A DNA stretch of 64,000 nt from an uncultured Christensenellaceae bacterium (GCA_910589015.1 CAJUSA010000013.1:1-64000); one strand, 5' to 3'. Shown: positions 34,495 through 43,869, counted from the first letter of the stretch. Notes: generated from the letters alone by a model not told the origin. Numbers and translations: made by a program.

Positions 34495-35743
34495 AACTTT
34501 CGACGCGCTGTTCGAGAAAAGCCGTTCTTTCGATACGCTTGCAAAAAACATCGCAAAGCAAGTGCGCGCCTGCAAGGGCGACGTGTGTTACTGCGTGGAA
34601 GGCGGCGTAAGCGAGGACAGGGCGGCGCATCTTCTCATCGGGAAAGGCGGCGTACAGGTCGTCGAAGGCGTTTCGCGCGCGGCGAAGTTTGCCGCCGAGG
34701 CGGGGCTGTTCGGCGCGTATACCGCCGTTTCCGCCTATGAGCTCTGCGAAAAAGAACCCTGCTTCCCGCTTGTGATCTACGACCTCACCGACGCCGATCT
34801 GGCGGGCGATGTTAAACTCTACTTAACCGAGCGCTGCGGCGACGAAGCCGAGGCGTTCTTTGTGCGATCAGACGGCAAGAAACGCATTGCGCTTTACGAA
34901 CTCGACCGGCAGGAAGATTATACGGGGGCGGGCGTCGTAGTGTACGACGTGCCGCTGCTCGAAAAAAAGCGGTTTACTTTCGACGACTGCGTGGCGATCC
35001 TCAAACGCCTGCGCGCGCCCGACGGCTGCCCGTGGGACAGAGCGCAGACGCACGAGAGTATCCGCATCAACGCGCTCGAAGAGGCTTACGAGCTGGTGGA
35101 CGCCATCGACCGCAAGGATCCCGAGCGCATGTGCGAGGAAACGGGCGACGTGCTCATGCAGGCGCTTTTTCATGCGCTGATCGAAGAGGAACGCGGCGGG
35201 TTCACGGTGGGGGATATGACGAGCGGTCTGTGCGCCAAACTCATCGGGCGGCATACCCATGTATTCGGGCAGGACAAGGCGGCGGGAGCCGACGGCGCGC
35301 TTTCCGTGTGGGATAAAAACAAGATGGCCGAAAAACACCAGACGACGTTCACGCAGAGCGTCAACGACGTACCCGAAGGCTTCCCCGCGCTGCTGCGCGC
35401 GCAGAAGATCTGCAAACGCATGGCGAAGGGGGGATTTCCCGAAACCGGATTTGCGGAAACCAAAGCGCGGCTCGATCAGATCGCGGGCGTGCTCGAACAA
35501 ATGCACGCGGCGGGCGAGAGCGCGGCGGCGGCAAATGCGCTGGGCGACTGTCTGATGGTCGTCGTGCAGCTCGGGCGGTTGACGGGGCTCGATTGCGAAC
35601 AGGCACTGTTAGACAGTTGCAACAAGGTGCGCCGCCGTTACGAGGAATTTGAAAAAATGGTGTTGGCGGACGGAAAAGCCGTGAACGCGCTTACGGAAGA
35701 AGAGCGCATGCGCTATTACGTCGAGGCGGTTCGCCGTGTTTGA
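34352..35743 (+). CDS. mazG: YabN-type fusion: methylase-like domain plus MazG
   Basis: A 463-residue protein. Residues 1-200 form a reduced tetrapyrrole-methylase-like domain (MITVIGLGTEKGDLT at the start, GDVCYCVEGG). Residues 205-460 are MazG nucleoside triphosphate pyrophosphohydrolase with CPWDRAQTHESI, EEAYELVDAID and EETGDVLMQALFH. It hydrolyses NTPs to NMP and PPi, cleaning damaged nucleotides. GAGGAAG precedes ATG 34352. The methylase half probably lacks full SAM-binding residues; enzymatic activity there is doubtful. Confidence 0.9.
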   Translation: MITVIGLGTEKGDLTKKGLAALKRAERVFVRNSSPVSEGLKEEGINFETFDALFEKSRSFDTLAKNIAKQVRACKGDVCYCVEGGVSEDRAAHLLIGKGGVQVVEGVSRAAKFAAEAGLFGAYTAVSAYELCEKEPCFPLVIYDLTDADLAGDVKLYLTERCGDEAEAFFVRSDGKKRIALYELDRQEDYTGAGVVVYDVPLLEKKRFTFDDCVAILKRLRAPDGCPWDRAQTHESIRINALEEAYELVDAIDRKDPERMCEETGDVLMQALFHALIEEERGGFTVGDMTSGLCAKLIGRHTHVFGQDKAAGADGALSVWDKNKMAEKHQTTFTQSVNDVPEGFPALLRAQKICKRMAKGGFPETGFAETKARLDQIAGVLEQMHAAGESAAAANALGDCLMVVVQLGRLTGLDCEQALLDSCNKVRRRYEEFEKMVLADGKAVNALTEEERMRYYVEAVRRV

Positions 35744-36671
35744 TCCGATTATGATCGCGGGCATGGTATGCCCGAATAACGTATTTTTGGCGCCGCTTGC
35801 GGGGTATACGAACTATCCTTTCCGAAAAATGTGCCTTGCGCTCGGCGCGGGGCTGACCTTCACCGAAATGGTAAGCTGCAAGGGATTACTGTACGGCAGC
35901 GAGGAAACCGAAAAACTGTTGCTTTGCGGCGCGGAATCGCCCAAGGCGGCGCAGATTTTTGGGAACGATCCTGCAATCATACGCACGGCGTGTGAAAGCG
36001 AGGCGCTCGCGCCCTTCGATCTTGTCGATATCAACATGGGTTGCCCCATGCCGAAGATCGTGCGTAACGGCGAGGGAAGCGCGCTGCTCGAAGATATGCC
36101 GCTTGCGGAACGGGTGATTTCCGCCTGCGTCAAAAGCGGAAAACGCATTTCGGTGAAATTTCGCACGGGGGTGACGGAAGATCGCAAGATCGCCGCCGAA
36201 TTTGCCAAAATGTGCGAAGGCGCGGGGGCGTGCATGATCACCGTGCACGGCAGAACGCGCGAAAAAATTTATGCGGGCGCGCCCGATTTCGAACAGATCG
36301 CCGCGGCGAAAGCGGCGGTCGGCATTCCCGTTTTTGCAAACGGCGGGATCTGGTCGAAAAAGGACGCCGAAACCATGCTTGCGCGCACGGGGGCGGACGG
36401 CGTGATGATCGCGCGCGCCGCGCTCTACCGTCCGCATATCTTCTGCGATCTTCTCGGAACGCCGGGCGAAGACATCAAAACGCTGTTTTTGCGCCAACTG
36501 CGCGAAACGCGCGAACTCTACGGCGAACGGTTTGCCTGCGTATTTATGCGCAAAATGGCGGCGTTCTATATCAAGGGGCAAAAGGGCGCGAGCGAACATA
36601 AGCGCCGTTTGTTCACGGCGCAGACGAGCGAAGAGGTGGAAAGACTGGCGGAAGATGTTTTCAGGGCGTAA
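35736..36671 (+). CDS. dusB: tRNA-dihydrouridine synthase
   Basis: A 311-residue FMN-dependent tRNA-dihydrouridine synthase. FLAPLAGYTNYPFRKM, DINMGCPMPKIVRNGEGSAL with the catalytic Cys, VKFRTGV and ITVHGRTREKIYAG are characteristic. Start GTG 35736 overlaps mazG by 8 nt, with GAGGCGG upstream; ATG 35751 is the alternative. The symbol dusB is by general similarity. The transcript ends at the hairpin at 36724. Confidence 0.93.
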   Translation: MFDPIMIAGMVCPNNVFLAPLAGYTNYPFRKMCLALGAGLTFTEMVSCKGLLYGSEETEKLLLCGAESPKAAQIFGNDPAIIRTACESEALAPFDLVDINMGCPMPKIVRNGEGSALLEDMPLAERVISACVKSGKRISVKFRTGVTEDRKIAAEFAKMCEGAGACMITVHGRTREKIYAGAPDFEQIAAAKAAVGIPVFANGGIWSKKDAETMLARTGADGVMIARAALYRPHIFCDLLGTPGEDIKTLFLRQLRETRELYGERFACVFMRKMAAFYIKGQKGASEHKRRLFTAQTSEEVERLAEDVFRA

Positions 36672-36723
36672 AAGGCGCGTTTCGGGGCGAAAGGGGCGCG
36701 GCGGTGTGTTCTATCGAAACAAG

Positions 36724-36764
36724 GCGTTGCAAGGCTTATAAGGGGCTTGCAACGCTTATTTTTT
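36724..36764 (+). terminator. Terminator after dus
   Basis: GCGTTGCAAG (36724-36733) pairs with CTTGCAACGC (36746-36755), followed by TTATTTTTT. Confidence 0.9.
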
Positions 36765-36828
36765 GCGTTTCGACAAAGTTTTTAGCGAAAAACTTGCGAA
36801 ACGGCTGTACTTTTTCCGTTTGTTATGT

Positions 36829-36877
36829 TATAATAAACGCATATAAATATTGTCGCGCACGCGCGCATGCGTGCGCG
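36829..36877 (+). promoter_or_regulatory. gyrB promoter and leader hairpin
   Basis: TATAAT (36829-36834) with an extended TGT, predicted start near 36841. The leader carries CGCGCACGC (36854-36862) / GCGTGCGCG (36869-36877), a perfect 9-bp GC stem also rich in alternating purine-pyrimidine steps. GGAGG lies 25 nt further on. Bases 36672-36909 contain nothing else visible. Confidence 0.6.
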
Positions 36878-36909
36878 GGGTAACCTAAACGCGAAGAAAC
36901 GGAGGGTTT

Positions 36910-38823
36910 ATGACTGAAAAAGTAGAAAGCGCATACGGCGCGGAACAAATACAGGTGCTTGACGGGTTGGAACATATCCGCAAGCGCCCCGGCATGTATA
37001 TCAGTTCGACCGACGAAAAGGGACTGCATCACCTTGTGAGTGAGGTTGTTGACAACTCGATCGACGAAGCCTTAGCGGGCTACTGCAACCGCGTCGACGT
37101 CACGATCAACGCCGACGGCTCGTGCACCGTGGAAGACAACGGGCGCGGGATCCCCACCGCCGTTCACCCCAAAGAGGGTATTTCCACCGTGGAAGTCGTC
37201 TTTACCAAGGTCAACGCGGGCGGCAAGTTCGGCGGCGATTCGGGTTACAAGGTTTCGAGCGGATTGCACGGCGTGGGCGTGAAAGCCGTGAACGCGCTTT
37301 CCGAATGGCTCGACGCGGAAATTTTCCAGAACGGGCATATTTACAAACAGACTTATAACCGCGGCGTGCCGCAGCGCGCGCTGGCGGTGGTCGGGGATAC
37401 CGAAAAAACGGGCACGAAGGTTACCTTTTTCCCCGACGCGGACATCTTCGAAACCATTGTGTTCAAATACGAAACGCTCAAAGTACGCTTAAAAGAGCTT
37501 GCCTTCCTCAACAAAGGGCTGACCATCACGCTGACCGACAAACGCGAAGGCAAAGAAAAGAGCGACACGTTTTTGTACGAGGGCGGGATCAAAGAGCTTG
37601 TGGAAGAGCTCAACCGCGCCAACAACACGCTTTTTCCCGAACCGCTCTACTTCGAGGCGCAGGAAGGGACGACGGTCTGCGAGATCGCTATTCAATATAA
37701 CGAAAGTTATAACGAAGTCATTTATTCTTACGCCAACAACGTCAATACCATCGACGGCGGAACGCACGTCGAAGGATTGCGGCTTGCGCTTTCCAAAGTC
37801 ATCAACGACGCGGGCAAGAAACTCAATATCTTAAAGGAAAGCGACCGTCTTTCGGGCGAGGACGTGCGCGAAGGCATCACCGCCGTTGTATCCGTTAAAT
37901 TAGAGGACGCGCAGTTCGAGTCGCAAACCAAGGATAAACTCAACAATTCGTTTATCCGTCCCTTCGTGAGCAAATGCGTCGCCGAGAGCTTCGGCACCTA
38001 CGTCGAAGAACACCCCGCCGAGGCAAGAGAGCTTGTGTTGCGCTGTATCACGGCGCAAAAGGCGCGCGAGGCGGCGCGTTCGGCACGCGAGCTGACGCGG
38101 CGCAAGGGCGTGCTCGAAACGACCACGCTGCCCGGCAAACTTGCCGACTGTTCGGACAAACGCCCCGAGCTGTGCGAAATTTATATCGTCGAGGGCGATT
38201 CGGCAGGCGGCACGGCGAAACAGGGAAGAGACAGAAGATTTCAGGCAATCCTGCCTTTGCGCGGCAAAATTCTTAACGTGGAAAAGGTAAGACTGAACCG
38301 CGTGCTCGAAAACGCCGAAATCAAAGCCATGATCACGGCGTTCGGCTGCGGCATTTTAGACGACTTCGACGAGAGTAAGCTCAGATACGACCGCATTATT
38401 TCCATGACCGATGCCGACGTCGACGGCGCGCATATCCGTATTCTGTTTTTAACCTTCCTCTTCCGTTACATGCGTCCGCTCATCGAACACGGGCACGTCT
38501 ATTCCGCCATGCCCCCCCTGTATAAGGCGTCGATGAAGGGCAAAGAAGAAGTGTATCTTTATTCCGAGGAAGAGAAAACGGCTTACGACGCGGCGAACAA
38601 CAACAAGGTGGAATATCAGCGTTATAAAGGTCTGGGCGAAATGAGCACCGAACAGCTTTGGGATACGACCATGAACCCCGCCACGCGCACGCTCGTGAAA
38701 GTGAGCATGAAAGACGCGATGGAAGCGGACAAAATGTTTTCCGTTCTCATGGGCGAAAGCCCTGCGCTGCGCCGTCAGTTCATCGAAGAAAACGCGACGC
38801 TCGTAACCGATCTGGACATCTGA
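36910..38823 (+). CDS. gyrB: DNA gyrase subunit B
   Basis: A 637-residue GyrB, ATPase subunit of the type IIA topoisomerase that negatively supercoils DNA. The GHKL ATPase domain shows VDNSIDEALAG, DNGRGIPTAVH and SSGLHGVGVKAVNALS; the TOPRIM domain shows EGDSAGGTAKQGRDRRFQ and DADVDGAHIR. Normal length. GGAGGG precedes ATG 36910. gyrA follows after 36 nt. No recF or dnaN lies upstream, so this is not the usual oriC-linked cluster. Confidence 0.97.
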   Translation: MTEKVESAYGAEQIQVLDGLEHIRKRPGMYISSTDEKGLHHLVSEVVDNSIDEALAGYCNRVDVTINADGSCTVEDNGRGIPTAVHPKEGISTVEVVFTKVNAGGKFGGDSGYKVSSGLHGVGVKAVNALSEWLDAEIFQNGHIYKQTYNRGVPQRALAVVGDTEKTGTKVTFFPDADIFETIVFKYETLKVRLKELAFLNKGLTITLTDKREGKEKSDTFLYEGGIKELVEELNRANNTLFPEPLYFEAQEGTTVCEIAIQYNESYNEVIYSYANNVNTIDGGTHVEGLRLALSKVINDAGKKLNILKESDRLSGEDVREGITAVVSVKLEDAQFESQTKDKLNNSFIRPFVSKCVAESFGTYVEEHPAEARELVLRCITAQKAREAARSARELTRRKGVLETTTLPGKLADCSDKRPELCEIYIVEGDSAGGTAKQGRDRRFQAILPLRGKILNVEKVRLNRVLENAEIKAMITAFGCGILDDFDESKLRYDRIISMTDADVDGAHIRILFLTFLFRYMRPLIEHGHVYSAMPPLYKASMKGKEEVYLYSEEEKTAYDAANNNKVEYQRYKGLGEMSTEQLWDTTMNPATRTLVKVSMKDAMEADKMFSVLMGESPALRRQFIEENATLVTDLDI

Positions 38824-38859
38824 TCGACGCGATCGTGATAATTAGAAAAGGATAATATT

Positions 38860-41460
38860 ATGGCTAAAAAAGATATCAGCCCCGAGTTGACCGAAGAGTT
38901 TAAGAAAACGCTCGCGATGACGAAGATCCTCGACGTCGAGGTAAACGACGAATTAAAGCGTTCGTTTATCGCCTACGCGATGGCGGTAAATAAGGCGCGC
39001 GCCATTCCCGACGTGCGCGACGGCTTGAAACCCGTGCATCGCCGTATTTTATTTTCCATGCACGAGATGGGGCTTTACAACGATAAAGCGTATAAAAAGT
39101 GCGCGCGTATCGTCGGCGACTGCATGGGTAAATATCACCCCCACGGCGACAGCTCGGTATACGACGCGCTCGTGCGTCTGGCGCAGGATTTCTCGATCAA
39201 CTTCCCGCTCGTAGACGGACACGGAAACTTCGGTTCGGTTGACGGCGATCCCCCTGCGGCTATGCGTTACACCGAGGCGCGCCTTACCAAACTTTCGGCG
39301 GAAATGCTGCGCGATCTCGATAAAGAAACGGTCGATTTCTTCCCCAACTTCGACGGCAACGAAATGGAACCCGCCGTGTTGCCCGCGCGCTTCCCCAATT
39401 TGCTTGTCAACGGGTCGGACGGTATCGCCGTCGGTATGGCGACGAATATCCCGCCGCATAATCTTGCCGAGGTGATCGACGGCACGATTGCCATGATCGA
39501 CAATCCCGAAATCACCGTCGACGAACTCATGGACTATATTCCTGCACCCGACTTCCCCACAGGCGGCATCATTATGGGGCGCGGCGGCATCCGCAAGGCG
39601 TATCGCACGGGTCAGGGAAATATCGTCATTCGTTCGAAATGCGAAATCGAGGAACACGGCACGGGCGGCAACGTGCGTTCGCGCATCGTCGTCACCGAGC
39701 TTCCTTATCAGGTCAACAAGGCGCAGCTTGTCGAAACGATTGCGAACATGGTGCGCGATAAACGGCTCGAAGGCATTTCCGACGTGCGCGAAGAATCGGG
39801 CAGAGACGGACTCCGCGTCGTCATCGAGTGCAAGAAGGACGCGAACGCGCAGGTCGTGCTCAATTCCCTTTACAAGCACACGAATTTGCAGATTTCCGAC
39901 GGCATCATTCTGTTGGCGCTCGTCGAGAACGGCACCGAACCAAAAACGCTCAACCTGCGCGAAATTCTAGAATATTATCTCAAACATCAAAAAGAAGTCA
40001 TCGAACGCAGAACGCGTTACGATCTCAACAAAACCGAGGAACGCGCGCATATCATCGCGGGGCTGGTGCTCGCGCTTGCGCATATCGACGAAGTCATTAA
40101 AATCATCAAGGAATCCGCCGACAAGAACGAGGCTTGCGCGAAGCTCATCGCGGCATTCGAGCTTTCGGAAAAGCAGGCGAACGCCATTCTGGAAATGCGT
40201 TTGCAGCGCTTAACTTCGCTCGAAGTGGAAAAACTCAAAGAAGAGTTGGCGCAGTTGCAGCTCACCATTGCCGACTTAAAAGACATTTTGGCGCATGAAA
40301 GCCGCGTTATGGCGATCATCCGCGCCGACCTGCTTACGATCCGCGGCAAATATCCTTCGCCCCGTAAAACCGAAATTTCCGTCGATTACGGCGACATCGA
40401 GGACGCCGATCTCATCGACGAAGAGGACGTCGTTATTTCCATGACGCACGGCGGCTACGTCAAACGCTTCCCCGTTGCCGAATACCGCGCGCAGAACCGC
40501 GGCGGTGTGGGCATTACGGGGCATAAACCCAAAGAGGACGACTTCATCGAGCACATGTTCGTGTGCAATACGCACCGTCCCGTGTTGTTCTTCTCGAATT
40601 TCGGCAAGGTGTATTCGGTGAAAGGGTATGAAATTCCCGAGGCAAACCGCACGGCGCGCGGCAGAGCGGTCGTCAATATCATTCAGCTTGCGGCGGGCGA
40701 AAAAGTTGCGGCAATCCTGCCCGTACGCGAGGATGGCGAGGGGTACCTCGTCATGGCGACCAAAAACGGTTTGATCAAAAAGACGGCGACGAGCGAATTT
40801 GCGCGTATCATGCGCAGCGGCAAGATCGCGATCAAGATCACCGAGGGCGACGAGCTCATATCCGTGCAGTTTACGGGCGGCGGCAACGATATTATCGTAG
40901 CGGGCAGCTCGGGCAAATGTATCCGCTTTGCGGAAAGCGACGTGCGTCCGATGGGGCGCGATACCATGGGCGTAAGGGCGATGAACCTCGGCAAAGGCGA
41001 GCACGTCGTCGATATGCTTGTCTTGCAGGAAGGGTACGACATTCTCACCGTTTCCGAAAACGGTTACGGCAAACGCACCGATCCCGAAGATTACCGTCGG
41101 CAGGGTCGCGCAGGCATGGGAATCAAAGCGGGCGTGTTTAACGACAAAACGGGCGGACTTGTGAATATGAAACTCGTGCGCGACGATCTCGACGTCATGC
41201 TCGTATCTTCCGCAGGAATCGTCATTCGCATGCACGGCGACGCGATTTCGCAGATCGGCAGAAATACGCGCGGCGTGCGGCTCATGAGCGTGCGCGGCGG
41301 CGTCGTGGCGACGGTGGCAATTACCGAGCGCGACGACGAGGCGGAAACGGTTGCGCCCGAAGAAACGGCGGCGGATCTTCCCGCCGAAGAACTGACGGAT
41401 CATGCGGCGGAATCTGAAACGGTCGAAACACCTGCGGAAAATCCCGAAGGCGAGGAATAA
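38860..41460 (+). CDS. gyrA: DNA gyrase subunit A
   Basis: An 866-residue GyrA. The breakage-reunion domain has the catalytic Tyr in AMRYTEARLT and the quinolone region GKYHPHGDSSVYDALVRLAQDFS (Ser and Asp-like positions intact). The C-terminal beta-pinwheel has a GyrA box QNRGGVG. The acidic tail (DEAETVAPEE...) is long. RBS AAAGGA, ATG 38860. Operon with gyrB, ending at a strong terminator. Confidence 0.97.
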   Translation: MAKKDISPELTEEFKKTLAMTKILDVEVNDELKRSFIAYAMAVNKARAIPDVRDGLKPVHRRILFSMHEMGLYNDKAYKKCARIVGDCMGKYHPHGDSSVYDALVRLAQDFSINFPLVDGHGNFGSVDGDPPAAMRYTEARLTKLSAEMLRDLDKETVDFFPNFDGNEMEPAVLPARFPNLLVNGSDGIAVGMATNIPPHNLAEVIDGTIAMIDNPEITVDELMDYIPAPDFPTGGIIMGRGGIRKAYRTGQGNIVIRSKCEIEEHGTGGNVRSRIVVTELPYQVNKAQLVETIANMVRDKRLEGISDVREESGRDGLRVVIECKKDANAQVVLNSLYKHTNLQISDGIILLALVENGTEPKTLNLREILEYYLKHQKEVIERRTRYDLNKTEERAHIIAGLVLALAHIDEVIKIIKESADKNEACAKLIAAFELSEKQANAILEMRLQRLTSLEVEKLKEELAQLQLTIADLKDILAHESRVMAIIRADLLTIRGKYPSPRKTEISVDYGDIEDADLIDEEDVVISMTHGGYVKRFPVAEYRAQNRGGVGITGHKPKEDDFIEHMFVCNTHRPVLFFSNFGKVYSVKGYEIPEANRTARGRAVVNIIQLAAGEKVAAILPVREDGEGYLVMATKNGLIKKTATSEFARIMRSGKIAIKITEGDELISVQFTGGGNDIIVAGSSGKCIRFAESDVRPMGRDTMGVRAMNLGKGEHVVDMLVLQEGYDILTVSENGYGKRTDPEDYRRQGRAGMGIKAGVFNDKTGGLVNMKLVRDDLDVMLVSSAGIVIRMHGDAISQIGRNTRGVRLMSVRGGVVATVAITERDDEAETVAPEETAADLPAEELTDHAAESETVETPAENPEGEE

Positions 41461-41472
41461 AATAAGGAAAAA

Positions 41473-41505
41473 GCCCCCCTTGCGCATTTGCGCAGGGGGG
41501 GTTTT
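41473..41505. terminator. Bidirectional terminator of gyrBA and XRE gene
   Basis: CCCCCC and TGCGC pair with GCGCA and GGGGGG around ATTT, with TTTT on the plus side and a T-run on the minus side. Confidence 0.88.
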
Positions 41506-41520
41506 ATTATAATACTGCGT

Positions 41521-41721
41521 TTAATCTTGCAGTCCTAATATATAATCAACACTTTCGTTAAAATAGCGCGACAACACAATCAGCGCCGAAGCCGTCGGCT
41601 CGGTTTTTCCAAGTTCCCATTTTGCGATTGCCGATTGGCTTAAACCCGTTTCCTTTGCTAAGTTCATTTGGCTTAACCCTTTCCAAGTGCGCAATTCTTT
41701 TAATTTATCCTTAAATTCCAT
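41521..41721 (-). CDS. XRE-family repressor of the 41 kb module
   Basis: A 66-residue single HTH domain (QMNLAKETGLSQSAIAKWELGKTEPTA), a paralogue of the 21 kb regulator. The ATG chosen (41721) lies 6 nt after a minus-strand GATAAT and has no Shine-Dalgarno sequence; an upstream in-frame ATG would add a short tail. It faces the TM2 gene across a 35-bp perfect palindrome and probably represses it. Confidence 0.85.
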   Translation of the reverse strand: MEFKDKLKELRTWKGLSQMNLAKETGLSQSAIAKWELGKTEPTASALIVLSRYFNESVDYILGLQD

Positions 41722-41742
41722 GCTCTTATTATCTAACATTTT

Positions 41743-41785
41743 AAGTATTATAAGACTTGACAAGTCTTATAATACTTGATATAAT
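41743..41785. promoter_or_regulatory. 35-bp perfect palindromic operator over the TM2 gene promoter
   Basis: AAGTATTATAAGACTTG (41743-41759), central A, and its exact complement (41761-41777) make a 17+1+17 palindrome. It contains the -35 TTGACA (41757-41762); TATAAT (41780-41785) follows after 17 nt. Confidence 0.85.
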
Positions 41786-41826
41786 AGAGTAAAATTCGCC
41801 GTTCGGCGGGAACAAAGGAGATTTCT

Positions 41827-42645
41827 ATGAAAAAAATGTCAGTAAAAAATTTGGTTTTGGGCGGTATCTCGCTGTGTGCAGTGTTGTTTCTGTTAGTTGG
41901 GCTTGGGTTCAGCGGAGGATTTGATTTTTATTTCGGCAGTTGGATGGACATTCTATATTCCGTATTAAACATTCTTGCGCTTTTGGCGACGGCTGCACTT
42001 CTTTTATTGAACGTTGTCATGTTTGCAACGGCAAAGTGTAATCAAATGGTGGGAATACTCACTACTATTATAGTAGTTATCGTCGTTGGGTTGCGTTTTC
42101 TGATTAGTACCGTACTATTTTCAATCGTGTGGAAAAGATTTTATTTCAATGTTTCCGCGTTTGTGGCGCTTATTTTGGCGGCAATCCCGCTAATAGCTTA
42201 TTTTGTTTGTAGAATATATCTTAAAGATGAAATACAGGCAGAAAAGGAATTACCCGTGATTGAAACAAGTGCGGAAGAAGTCGAAACGAAAGGGGAAAAA
42301 GTGACGGAGAAACAAATTGACGCTTGTATTATGGCAGTAAAAGATTTTGTGCCTGCCGATAAAATTCTATTTTTGCGCGATACGCTCGAAGGGGCAGACG
42401 AAAGAAGCTATAAGAGAATTTCTACGCTGTCCTTAAAAAGTCCGACAACTGTTTTGTTATTTTCTATTTTTTTGGGCGGGCTTGGCGTCGATCGGTTTTA
42501 TATCGGCGATACGCTGATCGGCGTTTTGAAGTTGCTGTTTGGTTGGCTTACGGGGTGCATATGGATTATCATCGACATTTTCCTTTGCCGCAAAAAGGTA
42601 AAAGAAAAGAATTTAGAACAAGTAATGCACTGTATAGTTCGCTAA
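41827..42645 (+). CDS. Membrane protein with C-terminal TM2 domain
   Basis: A 272-residue membrane protein. Four or five N-terminal transmembrane helices (residues about 8-135), a charged cytosolic linker (EKELPVIETSAEEVETKGEK), and a C-terminal TM2 domain (about 205-260: LLFSIFLGGLGVDRFYIGDT...WLTGCIWIIIDIFLC). AAAGGAG precedes ATG 41827. Codon use is AT-rich. Paired with and likely repressed by the divergent XRE regulator. Physiological role unknown. Confidence 0.82.
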   Translation: MKKMSVKNLVLGGISLCAVLFLLVGLGFSGGFDFYFGSWMDILYSVLNILALLATAALLLLNVVMFATAKCNQMVGILTTIIVVIVVGLRFLISTVLFSIVWKRFYFNVSAFVALILAAIPLIAYFVCRIYLKDEIQAEKELPVIETSAEEVETKGEKVTEKQIDACIMAVKDFVPADKILFLRDTLEGADERSYKRISTLSLKSPTTVLLFSIFLGGLGVDRFYIGDTLIGVLKLLFGWLTGCIWIIIDIFLCRKKVKEKNLEQVMHCIVR

Positions 42646-42666
42646 AAGAAAAAAAACAAACAATAT

Positions 42667-42695
42667 GCCCCCCTTTTTGAAGGGGGGCTTTTTTT
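42667..42695 (+). terminator. Terminator after TM2 gene
   Basis: GCCCCCCTT (42667-42675) pairs with AAGGGGGGC (42680-42688), followed by seven T residues. Confidence 0.92.
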
Positions 42696-42699
42696 GTGG

Positions 42700-42960
42700 G
42701 ATTCTTCGGCAGGCTCAGAATGACAGGGTTGCTATAATCAGAATGACATGTTGGTCGTAATCAGAATGACAGGGTTGTTATAATCGGAATGACAAGATCG
42801 GTGTAATCAGAATGACAGGAATGCTGATTCGTTTGTCACCCTGAGCGCAGTCGAAGGGTCTTATTAGATTCTTCGGCAGGCTCAGAATGACAAGATCGGT
42901 GTAATCAGAATGACAAGTTTGCCATAATCAGAATGACAGGGTGCCGTAATAGGAAAGACG
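42700..42960. repeat. 23-bp-periodic array built from dispersed-repeat ends
   Basis: The 11-mer TCAGAATGACA (one variant TCGGAATGACA) starts at 42715, 42738, 42761, 42784 and 42807, exactly 23 bp apart, then at 42882, 42905 and 42928, also 23 bp apart, with a decayed copy at 42950. Each unit is TAATCAGAATGACA plus about 9 variable bases. A full dispersed element (42836-42892) interrupts the array. The rest of the gap to 43060 holds a weak promoter, TTGACG...TATGAT (43010-43040). Confidence 0.85.
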
Positions 42961-43059
42961 GGTTTGTTGTAAATCCCCGAAAAATGTCGAAAAATGTTTT
43001 GTAAAATACTTGACGGAGGGGGGGGTGCTTATGGTATGATAGACAAAAAGGAGGGTATT

Positions 43060-43869
43060 ATGGCAAAAATTGTTTTCAAAAATATTATACGTTCATTTCT
43101 CTATGGCTTGCTCGCCGTTGTCGTAACGGGAATTGTATCGATGGTGCTCTTGTTTCTTATGACGCTTTTATTTGAACTTTTAGCAGGCTTCAAGGTAGGG
43201 GACAATGTTTCGACGATCATTATGGACGTTGTTTTTGTTATTTTGGTGATTTTCGGATTTTTGGCGGCTCTCTTTTTTGGAACTGTATTTACGGAACATA
43301 ACGCAGTAAGCGATTCCAACGGATATAAAAAGAAAACTTATCCGCCGATAAAAGCAATCAAAAGCGCTCCGTGCGTACCGCTTATTTTTTCAGTGTTGTT
43401 ACTGCCTGTTTTTGTGCTTTGTATCGTGGCATTTTTTGTGCCTTCGCTTGAAGTGTGGATCGCGGGATTGTTCCCGAATCTTTCCGTCGGTTTGTTTCAT
43501 GAAATTTTACTTCTCGGTAGCGGAATGCTCGGCACCTTTATAGGAACGCCTTTCTTTTTTTATTTTAATATCGTATCCTCTTATAAGCTTTTGAGCTGTT
43601 GTCCAAAATGCCGTCTTGCTTTTTGCGTTGAAGCTAATGTAAGTTCATCAGAAGAAAACGTAGGAGTGCAATATAAAACAAAAACCGAAAGAGAGCAGGT
43701 CGGTACGATAAAATACGGCAGTGCGGAATCAAACGTATATGTAAATGTTGATAGGCAATATCGCCGTAACGTAATTCGCAGACATTCGAGCCATTATTGC
43801 AAATGCAAAGTTTGCGGAGATGAGCGAAGCGGAAGTAGCACAAGCTACGGGCATGGGTCATGGGAATAA
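43060..43869 (+). CDS. Polytopic membrane protein with zinc-ribbon-like Cys pairs
   Basis: A 269-residue protein with four or five transmembrane helices (about residues 10-35, 45-72, 95-125, 140-175) and a C-terminal cytosolic part. That part carries CCPKCRLAFC and later HYCKCKVCG, enough Cys pairs for a zinc ribbon. AAGGAGGG precedes ATG 43060. AT-rich codon use fits recent acquisition or a fast-evolving island. No family recognised. Confidence 0.7.
   Translation: MAKIVFKNIIRSFLYGLLAVVVTGIVSMVLLFLMTLLFELLAGFKVGDNVSTIIMDVVFVILVIFGFLAALFFGTVFTEHNAVSDSNGYKKKTYPPIKAIKSAPCVPLIFSVLLLPVFVLCIVAFFVPSLEVWIAGLFPNLSVGLFHEILLLGSGMLGTFIGTPFFFYFNIVSSYKLLSCCPKCRLAFCVEANVSSSEENVGVQYKTKTEREQVGTIKYGSAESNVYVNVDRQYRRNVIRRHSSHYCKCKVCGDERSGSSTSYGHGSWE

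Noticed and set aside
36672..36909. Replication origin next to gyrB
   Set aside because: No DnaA-box clusters (TTATCCACA), and dnaA, dnaN and recF are not adjacent.
42700..42960. CRISPR array
   Set aside because: Units are 23 bp with an 11-14 bp conserved part and only about 9 variable bases; no cas genes nearby; the conserved part is the end of a dispersed repeat.
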